In this document: one piece after another, positions 1-7,669 of the stretch
Layout of the letters: every line of letters starts with the position of its first letter
Position numbering within the stretch: position 1 is the stretch's first letter
NCBI GenBank assembly: GCA_946406145.1
Contig: CAMJJL010000019.1
Coordinates: 1-36,614, forward strand
Direction of reading: 5' to 3'
Length of the DNA stretch: 36,614 nt
From: an uncultured Clostridia bacterium
GTDB lineage: Bacteria; Bacillota; Clostridia; Oscillospirales; Acutalibacteraceae
The notes under the pieces: generated by a model
Database searches by the model: none
What the model was told of the DNA's origin: nothing
What the model saw: the letters and a program-made list of their open reading frames with translations, nothing else
Translations under genes and position numbers: made by a program

Positions 1-225
1 ACTGAGGCTCCGACCCCGACTGAGGCTCCGACCCCGACTGAGGCTCCGACCCCGACCGAGGCTCCGACCCCGACCGAGGCTCCGACCCCGACCGAGGCTC
101 CGACCCCGACTGAGGCTCCGACCCCGACTGAGGCTCCGACCCCCACTGAGGCTCCGACCCCCACTGAGGCTCCGACCCCCACTGAGGCTCCGACTCCCAC
201 TGAGGCTCCGACTCCCACTGAGGCT
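1..225 (+). repeat. 18-bp coding tandem repeat (TEAPTP stalk)
   Basis: Twelve full copies plus one half copy of an 18-bp unit (ACTGAGGCTCCGACCCCG) run in frame from the window edge. Copies differ only at synonymous positions (for example ACT/ACC and CCC/CCG), and neighbouring copies share variants. That pattern suggests recent expansion by slippage or unequal crossing-over. The array is cut by the window edge, so the true copy number is not known. Confidence 0.95.
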
Positions 226-657
226 CCTTGCGCACACAACCTTGAGTATGTAGCACAGGTTGACGCTACTCCTGAGGCTGACGGTGTTAAAGAGCATTAT
301 GTCTGCACCGAGTGCGGTCTGATGTTCACTGACGGTACCGGTACACAGGTTGTTTCCGCTGCTGATCTTGTCATCAAGTATGAAGCTCCCGTTGAGGAGC
401 CCACCGAGGCTCCCACTGAGGTTGTAGAGCCCACCGAGGCAGGCGACAATACGGATGCTACTCCGGATTCCGCTAGCCCGGATTCCGCAACCAAGGATTC
501 CTCTACTAAGGATTCCTCCACTAAGGACTCCGCTTCCACCCCGAAGACCGGTGATGCTTCCAACATGTATCTGTGGCTGATCATCACTCTGGCTTCCATG
601 GCTGGCGTTGTCGGTGTTCTGTACACTGCAAAGCGTAAGGGAATATTCACTAAATAA
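1..657 (+). CDS. Cell-wall-anchored surface protein, C-terminal part (PKTGD sorting signal)
   Basis: The reading frame is open from the first base, so the N-terminus lies outside the window; 218 residues are visible. Residues 1-75 are a stalk of Thr-Glu-Ala-Pro-Thr-Pro hexapeptides encoded by a near-perfect 18-bp repeat. A compact segment follows (about 76-130) with Cys-Ala-His, then HYVCTECG and a Phe-Thr-Asp-Gly stretch, a Cys/His pattern that recurs in clostridial surface proteins. Next come a second Pro/Thr/Glu linker and Ser/Thr/Asp repeats. The C-terminus is a sortase signal: TPKTGD, a hydrophobic helix, then a Lys/Arg-rich tail. The motif has Pro-Lys-Thr-Gly but lacks the usual leading Leu. 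A class B sortase gene lies 0.9 kb downstream. The ligand or enzymatic role is unknown because the functional domain is missing. A terminator follows at 687-720. Confidence 0.85.
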   Translation, partial: TEAPTPTEAPTPTEAPTPTEAPTPTEAPTPTEAPTPTEAPTPTEAPTPTEAPTPTEAPTPTEAPTPTEAPTPTEAPCAHNLEYVAQVDATPEADGVKEHYVCTECGLMFTDGTGTQVVSAADLVIKYEAPVEEPTEAPTEVVEPTEAGDNTDATPDSASPDSATKDSSTKDSSTKDSASTPKTGDASNMYLWLIITLASMAGVVGVLYTAKRKGIFTK

Positions 658-686
658 TAATATTCGCTAACCCTAAACAAACGGGC

Positions 687-720
687 GGCGACGGGTTTCC
701 GCCGTCGCCCTGATGTTTTT
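687..720 (+). terminator. Rho-independent terminator after the surface-protein gene
   Basis: A GC-rich stem GGCGACGG (687-694) pairs with CCGTCGCC (702-709). A short spacer and five T follow (716-720), 30 bases after the stop codon. The remaining 721-948 region holds a perfect GGGACA/TGTCCC hairpin (841-854) but no convincing promoter. Confidence 0.75.
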
Positions 721-948
721 GGTATTGAGTTTTCAGGGGGCTGACCGGTTGGTGTTGGCAGGCTCGATCTCTCGATCGGAGCGCTGACAGCTGAATACTG
801 AAAACATTTCCGCATGAAGACGCGGACTCTGACATGTCACGGGACACATGTCCCTTTGACGATCAAATGGGTCATCATTACCCCGGTGCCTTCCGCGTCA
901 GCGGACAGTTGCTTCACGGGGAAATTTATTTTATAAAGGATTGATACT

Positions 949-1557
949 ATGAGCTATACACCAAAAAGAGCGACTTCTTCCTCAGAAGAAAAAAGGAACG
1001 CGTCAGGCGTAGGGGCAGCAAATGATAGGAATGCTGCCGATCAGAAAAAGAAGAAAACGCTGACCATTGCGATCATCGTGGTACTTTGTGTTGTGATCGC
1101 TGTTTCTATGCTGTTTATCTTCGCTCCCTCCGACGGCTCTTTCCTCGGTATTCGCGGCGCGGGTGTGGTCTCCGGATCGAACAAAGGCTATGTAGCCGAG
1201 ACGCAGAACGGCACCACGATCATCTCTTCTTATTATCAAAACGGCGTTCTGCCTACCTCCGCTGACCGTCATGATATCGCCTTGGTTGAGAACGGCGGCG
1301 CGAACGCGTCCGAGCTGCTCGGCAAATGGAAGCTCGATCAGGGTACGACCTATGTCTTTGACGGACAGGGAAGAGGCATTATGCTTACCGGCGTCGATAA
1401 CTATACCTTCCTCTACAGCGCCGAAAACGGCAAGCTGGGCGTTGATATGGATACCATCGCCGGCAACGACTTTGAATATGAGTATACCGTCAACGGAGAT
1501 ACGCTTACCATGACTCGCGACGGTAAGACCTTTACCCTGAAGAAGGAAGCAGAGTGA
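949..1557 (+). CDS. Membrane-anchored protein with lipocalin-like (DUF5640-type) tail
   Basis: The product is 202 residues. Residues 1-36 are charged and probably cytoplasmic, 37-58 form one transmembrane helix, and the rest would lie outside the cell. Residues 122-200 begin ELLGKWKLDQGTTYVFDG and end in NGDTLTMTRDGKTFTLKK. This beta-rich 'GxW ... Y.F ... G ... Y.. ..L.. ' pattern is typical of small lipocalin-like domains in clostridial envelope proteins. The family assignment is from memory of the pattern and is moderate. The start is ATG 949 with AAAGGA seven bases upstream. The stop codon overlaps the sortase GTG start by four bases (GTGA), so the two are probably translationally coupled and may work together at the envelope. 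Biochemical function unknown. Confidence 0.75.
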   Translation: MSYTPKRATSSSEEKRNASGVGAANDRNAADQKKKKTLTIAIIVVLCVVIAVSMLFIFAPSDGSFLGIRGAGVVSGSNKGYVAETQNGTTIISSYYQNGVLPTSADRHDIALVENGGANASELLGKWKLDQGTTYVFDGQGRGIMLTGVDNYTFLYSAENGKLGVDMDTIAGNDFEYEYTVNGDTLTMTRDGKTFTLKKEAE

Positions 1558-2495
1558 GACACGTAAGACCCGAGCCCGAACGGCAGGCGCACAGTGACGC
1601 ATACGGCAGACGATCCCGATACCCTCAAAGGGTCGCACGCTCCGTACCTTCGGACTATACGGATAAGAATACACAGGCTCCTGCTCCTTCTGAGCAGAAG
1701 AAAAAGGGAAAGACAGCGGTCATCGTCATCCTCTCGCTCTTTATCATCGGCTTCATTGTCGGCATGACGATGCTCCTGATCACACTGATCAGGGCATGGA
1801 ACGAGCAAAAGACCTTTGACGATCTGTCCGGCATGGTTCTGGACACCGATGAGCGCAACGAGGACGGCTCCCTGCGCAAATATGATGAGCTGTATAATAA
1901 AAACCCCGATTTCTTCGGCTGGCTGAAGATCGAGGACACGAAGATCGATTATCCTGTCATGTACAAGCCCGAGGATCCGGAGTATTATCTCCACCGTGAT
2001 TTCTACGGTAATTACTCCGACAGCGGTATGCTCTTCATCGACGGCGAATGTCCGAGGGTGGGCAATTACTATCTGATCTACGGTCATCATATGAACAACG
2101 GTTCCATGTTCGGTGAGCTGCCGAAATACGCAAATAAGGATTATTATCAGGATCACAAGATTATCTTCTTTGATACCCGTTTTGAAAACCGTGATTATGA
2201 GGTCGTGGCGGCGTTCTACGGAAAGGTCTATGATAAATCCGAGGAGGACGATCACTTCTGTTACTACAAGTACAAGAATCTGACCTCCGAGACAAAATTC
2301 AATGAATATGTCAAAAACGTAAAAGCGAACGCGATCTATGAGACCGGTATCACGCCGCAGTTCGGCGACGAGCTGATTGCGCTGTCGACCTGCAATTACC
2401 ACACCGAGGACGGCAGATTTGTCGTTGTCGCACGCAGGATCAAGGATACCGAGAAGAACGCGAGCGCCTCCGCTTCTGCTTCAAAGACCCAATAA
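1554..2495 (+). CDS. srtB: Class B sortase
   Basis: The product is 313 residues from a GTG start that overlaps the previous stop; GAAGGAAG lies just upstream. A basic cytoplasmic N-terminus is followed by one transmembrane anchor (about 54-79), and the catalytic domain lies outside. All three active-site residues are visible: His178 in IYGHHMNNGSMFGEL, Cys280 in ALSTCNYH, and Arg288 in DGRFVVVAR. The NGSMF context after the His and the length are class B features. Sortases cleave a C-terminal sorting motif between Thr and Gly and join the protein to cell-wall peptide or a pilin. Likely local substrates are the PKTGD protein at 1-657 and the VKTGD protein at 29132-30190; that pairing is inferred. 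A Ser/Ala-rich tail follows the barrel. Genome-wide uniqueness of this sortase cannot be judged here. Confidence 0.92.
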   Translation: MRHVRPEPERQAHSDAYGRRSRYPQRVARSVPSDYTDKNTQAPAPSEQKKKGKTAVIVILSLFIIGFIVGMTMLLITLIRAWNEQKTFDDLSGMVLDTDERNEDGSLRKYDELYNKNPDFFGWLKIEDTKIDYPVMYKPEDPEYYLHRDFYGNYSDSGMLFIDGECPRVGNYYLIYGHHMNNGSMFGELPKYANKDYYQDHKIIFFDTRFENRDYEVVAAFYGKVYDKSEEDDHFCYYKYKNLTSETKFNEYVKNVKANAIYETGITPQFGDELIALSTCNYHTEDGRFVVVARRIKDTEKNASASASASKTQ

Positions 2496-2602
2496 TACAT
2501 ACCTGAGATACAGCATGACAGGAAAGTTTTAGTTTTTTAAAAAAATACACCTTTTCATCTTGTAAAATTATTGTAAATTCTGATTTTTATCGTAATTATG
2601 TA

Positions 2603-2631
2603 TTGCACTTTTTAAAAATCTTTGATACAAT
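2603..2631 (+). promoter_or_regulatory. Sigma-A-like promoter of the dockerin gene
   Basis: TTGCAC (2603-2608), a 17-base spacer and TACAAT (2626-2631) sit in a very AT-rich region 85 bases before the start codon. Transcription would start near 2638. The leader then contains AAACGG ... CCGTTT followed by seven T (about 2640-2670), a terminator-like hairpin inside the 5' UTR. TAGGAGGA lies before the ATG. Confidence 0.65.
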
Positions 2632-2716
2632 AAAGTAAATAAACGGACGTTGCGGTTTGACCGTTTTTTTGAGCAGCTGCATCGTCGGGTATTAATAACT
2701 TTTAGGAGGAATTCTT

Positions 2717-3802
2717 ATGAGAAAATTTCTGAGCATTTTGCTCGCTGTACTGATGGTTGCTTCTGTATCTGTCATTTCTTTCAGCGCTGCTGATACCGGA
2801 GTTCAAACCGCCACCGTTACGCTGAAGAACATCTTCGGCGATACTGTCTCCAAGACTTATGTTGTCGGCGACACCATTACCGCGTACACTTACCTGAACG
2901 CGAGTGAGATCAACGATGGTAAGGTCGGTTCCATTCACGGAAAGCAGTTCTACTCCAACGATGTCCTCGAGCTCATTGCGGAGTACACACCCACCGAGGG
3001 TATTACAAGTGATATCGAAGCGATGTTCCCTGTTACCAAGGATAATACCATGGCAAGCGGACACTGGACCACTTCTCAGGAGTATACTGACAAGGGCGCG
3101 GTTTATTACAACGCTTCCATCGCTGCTTATTCCGGCTTTAAGTTTAACTCCGACGCTGCTGCTTTGATCGTTGTTAACTACAAGGTCAAGGCTGCCGGCG
3201 ACGCTGAGATCCTCAACGAGATGGTCACTCTGGCCGCATCGGATCGTGATCTGACCAGAATCATCGAGGACGGTGAGTTGGAGAAGTCCAACTTCACCAT
3301 GCCGATTGCTCTTTCCGATCCCACGATTCCCGTACCGACCGGCGCTACTGTCAGCGGTGCGATCACCAGCTATCTTAAGACAGAATTCCCGACTAACGTT
3401 TCTACCGTTACTTTGACCGGTACCGATAACAACTTCACCGCTTCCGTTACCGGTGATACCGAGTATTCCTTTGACGCTGTTCCCGCAGGCACCTATACTC
3501 TCTCCGTAGCCAAGCAGTATCATGTTACCCGTGAGTATGAGATCACTGTCGGCACCGACGCTGTCACGCAGGATGTTACGATCAATCCTCTCGGCGACGC
3601 GAACCAGAACGGTAAGGTTGAAGCAAGAGATGCGATGAGGATCAGTCAGCATACCGTAGCTGAAACTGATGACCAAATGCTGCAGGGCTATGCCGCTTTA
3701 TGTGCTGATGTAAACGGCAACGGCAAAATCGAGGCCAGAGACGGCATGAGAGTGTTCCAGCAGACTCAGGGCGAGGATACTCTTTATCCTACCACTGACT
3801 GA
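2717..3802 (+). CDS. Secreted cohesin-like / dockerin protein
   Basis: The product is 361 residues. Residues 1-25 are a signal peptide. Residues 30-200 look like a cohesin-type jelly roll: a VGDTITAYTYLNAS strand early, and AAALIVVNYKVKAAGDAEI late, matching the usual 'VkaaG.a.I' edge. Residues 208-290 are a carboxypeptidase-regulatory-like beta sandwich ending in FDAVPAGTYTLSV, a linker common before dockerins in ruminococci. Residues 292-350 are a type I dockerin with two calcium loops, DANQNGKVEARD (294-305) and DVNGNGKIEARD (331-342). Dockerins bind cohesins in cellulosome- or amylosome-like assemblies. No catalytic module is present, so this is probably a structural or adaptor component. 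The cohesin-like call is weaker than the dockerin call. The gene has its own promoter and terminator. Confidence 0.85.
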   Translation: MRKFLSILLAVLMVASVSVISFSAADTGVQTATVTLKNIFGDTVSKTYVVGDTITAYTYLNASEINDGKVGSIHGKQFYSNDVLELIAEYTPTEGITSDIEAMFPVTKDNTMASGHWTTSQEYTDKGAVYYNASIAAYSGFKFNSDAAALIVVNYKVKAAGDAEILNEMVTLAASDRDLTRIIEDGELEKSNFTMPIALSDPTIPVPTGATVSGAITSYLKTEFPTNVSTVTLTGTDNNFTASVTGDTEYSFDAVPAGTYTLSVAKQYHVTREYEITVGTDAVTQDVTINPLGDANQNGKVEARDAMRISQHTVAETDDQMLQGYAALCADVNGNGKIEARDGMRVFQQTQGEDTLYPTTD

Positions 3803-3834
3803 TAATCATCATACGCTGAATCTATGATCAACAA

Positions 3835-3863
3835 CCCCATCTCATAAGAGATGGGGTTTTGTT
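3835..3863 (+). terminator. Rho-independent terminator of the dockerin gene
   Basis: CCCCATCTC, an ATAA loop and GAGATGGGG form a perfect 9-bp stem (3835-3856) followed by TTTTGTT. The next gene's -35 box starts five bases later. Confidence 0.92.
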
Positions 3864-3867
3864 ATGG

Positions 3868-3896
3868 TTGACATTATCCGATCTTTCGATTATACT
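3868..3896 (+). promoter_or_regulatory. Strong sigma-A-like promoter of the solute-binding lipoprotein gene
   Basis: A perfect TTGACA (3868-3873), a 17-base spacer and TATACT (3891-3896) lie immediately after a terminator. A second TATAAT (3897-3902) sits too far from the -35. This is one of the best promoter matches in the window. Confidence 0.8.
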
Positions 3897-3957
3897 TATA
3901 ATGATATATTAGGTGAACCGGATTTGTTCTCGGTTGCTTATGATAGGAGTATGCGAA

Positions 3958-5235
3958 ATGAGATCCAAAAGAATAATCGCACTGTTGATTTGTGTCATGC
4001 TGGTCGTGTCGATGACAGCCTGTTCCTTCGGCGCCAAGGGTTCGGTATACTGGCTGAACTTTAAGCCCGAGCTGGATGAAACGCTTCGTACTCTGGCGGA
4101 AAAGTATAAGGAACAAACCGGTGTTTCCGTCAAGATCGAAACGCCTGAGAGCGGCACCTATCTGCAGGCGCTGCAGGAAGAAATGAACACCAAGAATCCG
4201 CCCACACTGTTTGTTGTCAATAATCAGGACGTCGCGGACGCATGGAAGGATGAGATCCTCGATCTGACGAGCACTCCGATCTACAGCGAGTTGAATACCG
4301 CGTCCTATAACCTGACGACCGAGGATGGCAGGATCCTTGCGATCCCGTACTGCCTGGAGTGCTACGGCATAGCCGTCAACCCCGATCTGCTCAGCAAAGT
4401 CGGCTACTCGGTCGATAATATCACTGATTTCACAACGCTCAAGAATGTGGTGGAAACGATCCATCAGAACGCTTCCTGGTTGGGCTTTGACGCTTTCTGC
4501 TCACCCGATCTGGACGCGGATTCCTCCTGGCGCGTTACGGGACATCTGGCGAACCTCGAGTATTATTACGAGGAGCAGGCTTCCGGCACATGGAAGGAGG
4601 CTCCTGCCTCCATCACCGGCGCTTATCTGCCGAATTACAAGAATCTCTATGATCTTTGCATCAATAACGCGGTCACCAAGCCCGAGGAGCTGGCTAAGGG
4701 CGGTCACAACCCGACGGAGGAGTTCACCTTGCAGAAGGCGGCGTTCTTCCTGACCGGTTCGTGGGATTACGCAAAGCTGTCTGCCGCTGTGCCGAACGTG
4801 ACCATGATTCCATATTACTGCGGCGTCAAGGGTGAGGAAAAGGCAGGACTCAACAGCGGTTCGGAGAACTTCTGGGCGGTCAACGGCGGTATCCCTCAGG
4901 ACGATCAAGAGGCTACGATGGACTTTATGAAGTGGCTGGTTACCGATGAAGAGGCAAGCAATATGATAGTCGGTCAGATCGGTAATATGCCTTATAAGAA
5001 CGCGGCAAAATCAGATAACGGCTTTTTGGCGAAGCAGAATGAGCTGATCAAGAACGGATGCTACAAGATGGATTGGGTAATGCTCTATCAGCCGAATTCC
5101 GGCACCTACCGTGAAGAGCTTGTTACCGCACTCTCCGCCTACAATGCCGATCGTTCCGATGCGAACTGGGCGAAGGTAAAAGAGGCGTTCGTCGACAACT
5201 GGGCAAAGCAGTATGCCGCCGTCAATAATAAATAA
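3958..5235 (+). CDS. ABC-type extracellular solute-binding lipoprotein (family 1, sugar type)
   Basis: The product is 425 residues from ATG 3958, chosen because TAGGAG lies eight bases upstream and a lipoprotein signal starts exactly there; in-frame extension further upstream adds an unlikely leader. Residues 1-22 are a signal peptide ending in a lipobox SMTAC with lipidated Cys22. The mature part has the family-1 pattern of sugar-binding proteins: a LAEKYKEQTGVSVKIETP opening, then VVNNQDVADAWKD, a hinge, FFLTGSWDYA, and a C-terminal MDFMKWLVTDEEASN helix. These proteins capture a ligand outside the membrane and deliver it to ABC permeases. No permease or ATPase gene lies nearby, so it either serves a distant transporter or acts as a sensor. 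The ligand is probably a carbohydrate but unproven. It is monocistronic. Confidence 0.9.
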   Translation: MRSKRIIALLICVMLVVSMTACSFGAKGSVYWLNFKPELDETLRTLAEKYKEQTGVSVKIETPESGTYLQALQEEMNTKNPPTLFVVNNQDVADAWKDEILDLTSTPIYSELNTASYNLTTEDGRILAIPYCLECYGIAVNPDLLSKVGYSVDNITDFTTLKNVVETIHQNASWLGFDAFCSPDLDADSSWRVTGHLANLEYYYEEQASGTWKEAPASITGAYLPNYKNLYDLCINNAVTKPEELAKGGHNPTEEFTLQKAAFFLTGSWDYAKLSAAVPNVTMIPYYCGVKGEEKAGLNSGSENFWAVNGGIPQDDQEATMDFMKWLVTDEEASNMIVGQIGNMPYKNAAKSDNGFLAKQNELIKNGCYKMDWVMLYQPNSGTYREELVTALSAYNADRSDANWAKVKEAFVDNWAKQYAAVNNK

Positions 5236-5248
5236 GTAAGAATAGCAT

Positions 5249-5283
5249 AAAAAATGCGTGTCGGGGTTCCGGCACGCATTTTT
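5249..5283. terminator. Bidirectional terminator between convergent genes
   Basis: AAAAATGCGTG(T)CGG and CCGGCACGCATTTTT form a 15-bp stem with a GGGTT-type loop, A-rich on one side and T-rich on the other. It can therefore end transcripts of both the solute-binding gene (plus) and the gene at 5351-6043 (minus). Confidence 0.88.
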
Positions 5284-5350
5284 GATCGTGTATGGGATTG
5301 GGTGTTAGTTCGGACGTTGTCCCTGTTTGAGCTGTTTAAGCTGTTGAGTC

Positions 5351-6043
5351 TTACCCGATCTGGGTGACATTCAGGTTGCTGTCGACCTGTACGGTCATGT
5401 TAACAGGCTGCTGTACGCCGTCGGCAGTGTTGTAATAAAGGGTGAGGGTCGTGGTACCCGGGGCAACACCGGTGATGTTGAAGTCATACTGCTTGGTGTT
5501 GAAGTCGTAGTTGCAGCCGACGCTGACGATTCCGCCGCCGCCGGAATAGGTCCAGTCATAACCGTAGGAGGTCTGACCCGTAGCGGTGTAGTGCAATGCG
5601 TTTCCGCTGTTGTAGGAACCGCCTTCGGCTGCTGCGGAGGAAGCAGTCTGTGACGATGCGTCGGAAGAAACCGAAGAGGATGAAGTATCGGGGAGAGTCG
5701 CCTGCTGCGCGTCAGCGCTGCCGGAAGAAGCGATGTTGTTGAGCGCCGGATCTCTCGCGGGCTGTGTGGACTGCGGTGTGGTAGCGTTCGTTGTTTCCTT
5801 AGCTGCCTGCGTTTCAGAGGCGATGGTCGCCGTCACGGTGGTGGGCTCGGTATCAGCCGGCTTTTTGTTCTTTCCGACCAATGCGACGATCGCCACGATA
5901 ATGCCGATGATCACCGCCGCGGCGATGACGATCACCAGAATACTCGACATACGGCTCTTTCTCTTGGTTTGTTCTCTTCTTTCCATGCGGTCACGCTCAA
6001 TGGCGTTCGGCTCACGGTCATCATAATAATCATTATTAGGCAT
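5351..6043 (-). CDS. Single-pass membrane protein with C-terminal Ig-like/chagasin-like domain
   Basis: The product is 230 residues. Residues 1-32 are charged and cytoplasmic, and 33-57 form a transmembrane helix. A long Thr/Ala/Ser/Gln-rich linker (about 60-145) leads to a beta-rich C-terminal domain with GQTSYGYDWTYSGGGG and ITGVAPGTTTLTLYY. The 'GY.W ... G..PG...L.L.Y' layout resembles chagasin-type (I42) protease inhibitors and related bacterial Ig-like domains; this similarity is weak and by eye only. AAGGAGC precedes the ATG. The architecture (short cytoplasmic tail, one helix, linker, small beta domain) matches the proteins at 949-1557 and 30335-32017. Function unknown. Confidence 0.8.
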   Translation of the reverse strand: MPNNDYYDDREPNAIERDRMERREQTKRKSRMSSILVIVIAAAVIIGIIVAIVALVGKNKKPADTEPTTVTATIASETQAAKETTNATTPQSTQPARDPALNNIASSGSADAQQATLPDTSSSSVSSDASSQTASSAAAEGGSYNSGNALHYTATGQTSYGYDWTYSGGGGIVSVGCNYDFNTKQYDFNITGVAPGTTTLTLYYNTADGVQQPVNMTVQVDSNLNVTQIG

Positions 6044-6085
6044 ATTCTCTGCTCCTTACTATCGAATTGTTATTTCTGCAAGCAC

Positions 6086-6114
6086 ATTATAACCGACATA
6101 ATTCTTTAAAGCAA
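6086..6114 (-). promoter_or_regulatory. Promoter of the Ig-like membrane protein gene
   Basis: On the minus strand TTGCTT (6109-6114), a 17-base spacer and TATAAT (6086-6091) lie 43 bases before the start codon. The gene is divergent from the CobW-type gene. Confidence 0.7.
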
Positions 6115-6195
6115 GATAAATCGACGAAAATTTACAAACGATTCAAGATTTTTTCTTCCGCAAAATGCCCTTGTCGGCAAAAATCATAAAACTGA

Positions 6196-6210
6196 TCGGC
6201 ACAGTGCCGA
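6196..6210. promoter_or_regulatory. Perfect inverted repeat upstream of the CobW-type gene (candidate operator)
   Basis: TCGGCAC-A-GTGCCGA is a perfect 7-bp inverted repeat 22 bases before the -35 box of the metallochaperone gene. Two more TCGGCA half-sites lie within 30 bases on either side (about 6174 and 6216). It does not match the Zur or Fur consensus known to me, so the regulator is not named. Confidence 0.4.
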
Positions 6211-6231
6211 AAAAGTCGGCATTTCCTCGGC

Positions 6232-6259
6232 TTGCCAAATCGTGCGATTGTGCTATAAT
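6232..6259 (+). promoter_or_regulatory. Extended -10 promoter of the CobW-type gene
   Basis: TTGCCA (6232-6237), a 16-base spacer and TATAAT (6254-6259) preceded by TGC, an extended -10. Transcription would start about 25 bases before the ATG. Confidence 0.72.
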
Positions 6260-6290
6260 ACAAGTATAATCCAAAAACAAAGGACTGATA

Positions 6291-7604
6291 ATGATGAGAA
6301 AAATACTTCCCGTTACCCTGCTGACCGGTTATCTCGGCGCAGGTAAAACGACATTATTGAATCACGTGCTCAACAACCAGGAGGGCTACAAGGTTGCTGT
6401 CATCGTCAATGATATCGGCGAGGTCAATATTGATGCGGAGCTGATCCAGAAGGGCGGCGTCGTCAATGAGAAGGACGAGAACCTCGTGCCGCTCCAGAAC
6501 GGCTGTATCTGCTGTACCCTCAAGACCGATCTGATCGAGCAGATTTTGGGCTTAGTCGAACAGCAGAAATTCGATTACATCCTGATCGAGGCTTCGGGTA
6601 TCTGCGAGCCGATCCCGATCGCGCAGACCATCTCCATGCTTGACGGTTCCTACAACGATCCCCGACTGCCGAAGCTCTGCCGTCTGGATAACGTCGTATC
6701 CGTCGTTGACGCGGCTCGTCTGAGCAGTGAATTCGGCTGCGGCGGCTCACTGCTGAAGGATGATATCGACGACGAGGATATCGAGAACCTGCTGATCCAG
6801 CAGATCGAATTCTGCAATACCATCATCCTCAACAAGATCGACCTCGTCAGTGAGGAAGAGCTGGTCAATATCAAAAAGGTCATCCGCGCGCTCCAGCCCG
6901 AGGCGAAGATCATCGAGACCACCCGAGGCAAGGTGGAGATCAGCGAGATCCTGAATACCAACAACTTCGACTTTGACAAGGTCGCTTCCTCCGCCGCATG
7001 GGTGCAGGAGCTGAACGCCGACGTCGACGAGGATGACCATCACGATGGCGACCATCACGATGGCGAGTCCGAGCACGATCATCACCACCATGAGCATGAG
7101 GAACACGAGCATCATCACGACCATGATGAAGAGGAACACCATCATGACCACCACGATCATGAGCATGATCATGAAGAGAAAAGCAGCCACGGCAGCCATC
7201 ATCACCATCATCACCATGAGGGCGGTGAGGTAGAGGAGTACGGCATCGGTACCTTTGTGTACTATCGCCGTCAGCCGTTCACTAAGGATAAATTCGAGAA
7301 ATTCCTCGCTTCCTTCCCGAAGAACGTCATCCGTGCCAAGGGTCTGTTCTGGATCAAGGAGGACAAGGACTGGGCGATCATGTTCGAGCAGTCGGGCAAG
7401 CAGATGGACTGCACCGACTACGGTCAGTGGCTCGCCGCCGCTCCGGCGCATATCCGCCGCAAGATGTTTAAGGAGGATCCCGAGCTGCAGAAGGATTGGG
7501 ACGACAAGTACGGTGACCGTATGATCAAGCTGGTGTTCATCGGTCAGAACCTCGACAAAGAGGCGATCACTAAAGCATTGGATGACTGCTTGACGGAACT
7601 CTGA
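6291..7604 (+). CDS. CobW/ZNG1-family G3E GTPase, His-rich metallochaperone
   Basis: The product is 437 residues. Visible G3E motifs are the Walker A loop GYLGAGKT (13-20), the CxCC metal motif GCICC (71-75), IEASGICEP (Walker B/switch region, 99-107) and NKID (181-184). A C-terminal CobW_C domain (about 315-437) completes the family layout. Between the two lies a His/Asp/Glu-rich insert (about 246-310) with runs of up to seven His. Members of this family use GTP hydrolysis to deliver a metal, often zinc, to client enzymes; long His loops are seen in some and fit zinc or nickel/cobalt storage. No cobalamin genes lie nearby, so zinc is the likelier metal; this is inference. AAAGGA precedes the tandem ATG ATG start. 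The gene is alone between promoter and terminator. Confidence 0.93.
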   Translation: MMRKILPVTLLTGYLGAGKTTLLNHVLNNQEGYKVAVIVNDIGEVNIDAELIQKGGVVNEKDENLVPLQNGCICCTLKTDLIEQILGLVEQQKFDYILIEASGICEPIPIAQTISMLDGSYNDPRLPKLCRLDNVVSVVDAARLSSEFGCGGSLLKDDIDDEDIENLLIQQIEFCNTIILNKIDLVSEEELVNIKKVIRALQPEAKIIETTRGKVEISEILNTNNFDFDKVASSAAWVQELNADVDEDDHHDGDHHDGESEHDHHHHEHEEHEHHHDHDEEEHHHDHHDHEHDHEEKSSHGSHHHHHHHEGGEVEEYGIGTFVYYRRQPFTKDKFEKFLASFPKNVIRAKGLFWIKEDKDWAIMFEQSGKQMDCTDYGQWLAAAPAHIRRKMFKEDPELQKDWDDKYGDRMIKLVFIGQNLDKEAITKALDDCLTEL

Positions 7605-7613
7605 TATACAAAT

Positions 7614-7656
7614 CGTCATTGCGAGGCACATTGTTGTGCCGTGGCAATCTCAACCG
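7614..7656. repeat. 43-bp dispersed hairpin repeat, copy 1
   Basis: The sequence starts CGTCATTGCGAGG and ends CAATCTCAACCG, with GGCACA-TTGT-TGTGCC as the central stem and ATTGC/GCAAT as an outer stem. A second copy of identical length lies at 16332-16374 (31 of 43 positions identical). It sits ten bases after the CobW-type stop codon, before the terminator, so it is transcribed in the 3' UTR. Confidence 0.8.
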
Positions 7657-7669
7657 AATAAAAATACAT

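Noticed and set aside
1..225. CRISPR-like look of regular repeats
   Set aside because: The repeats are directly adjacent without spacers, in frame, and encode a Thr/Pro stalk.
857..885. TTGACG as a -35 box before the lipocalin-like gene
   Set aside because: The hexamer 17 bases downstream (TACCCC) is not a usable -10 box.
6747..7631. Long open frame on the minus strand across the CobW-type gene
   Set aside because: It is antisense to a gene with clear GTPase motifs. Its Val/Met-rich middle is the complement of the His-rich segment, and there is no ribosome site.
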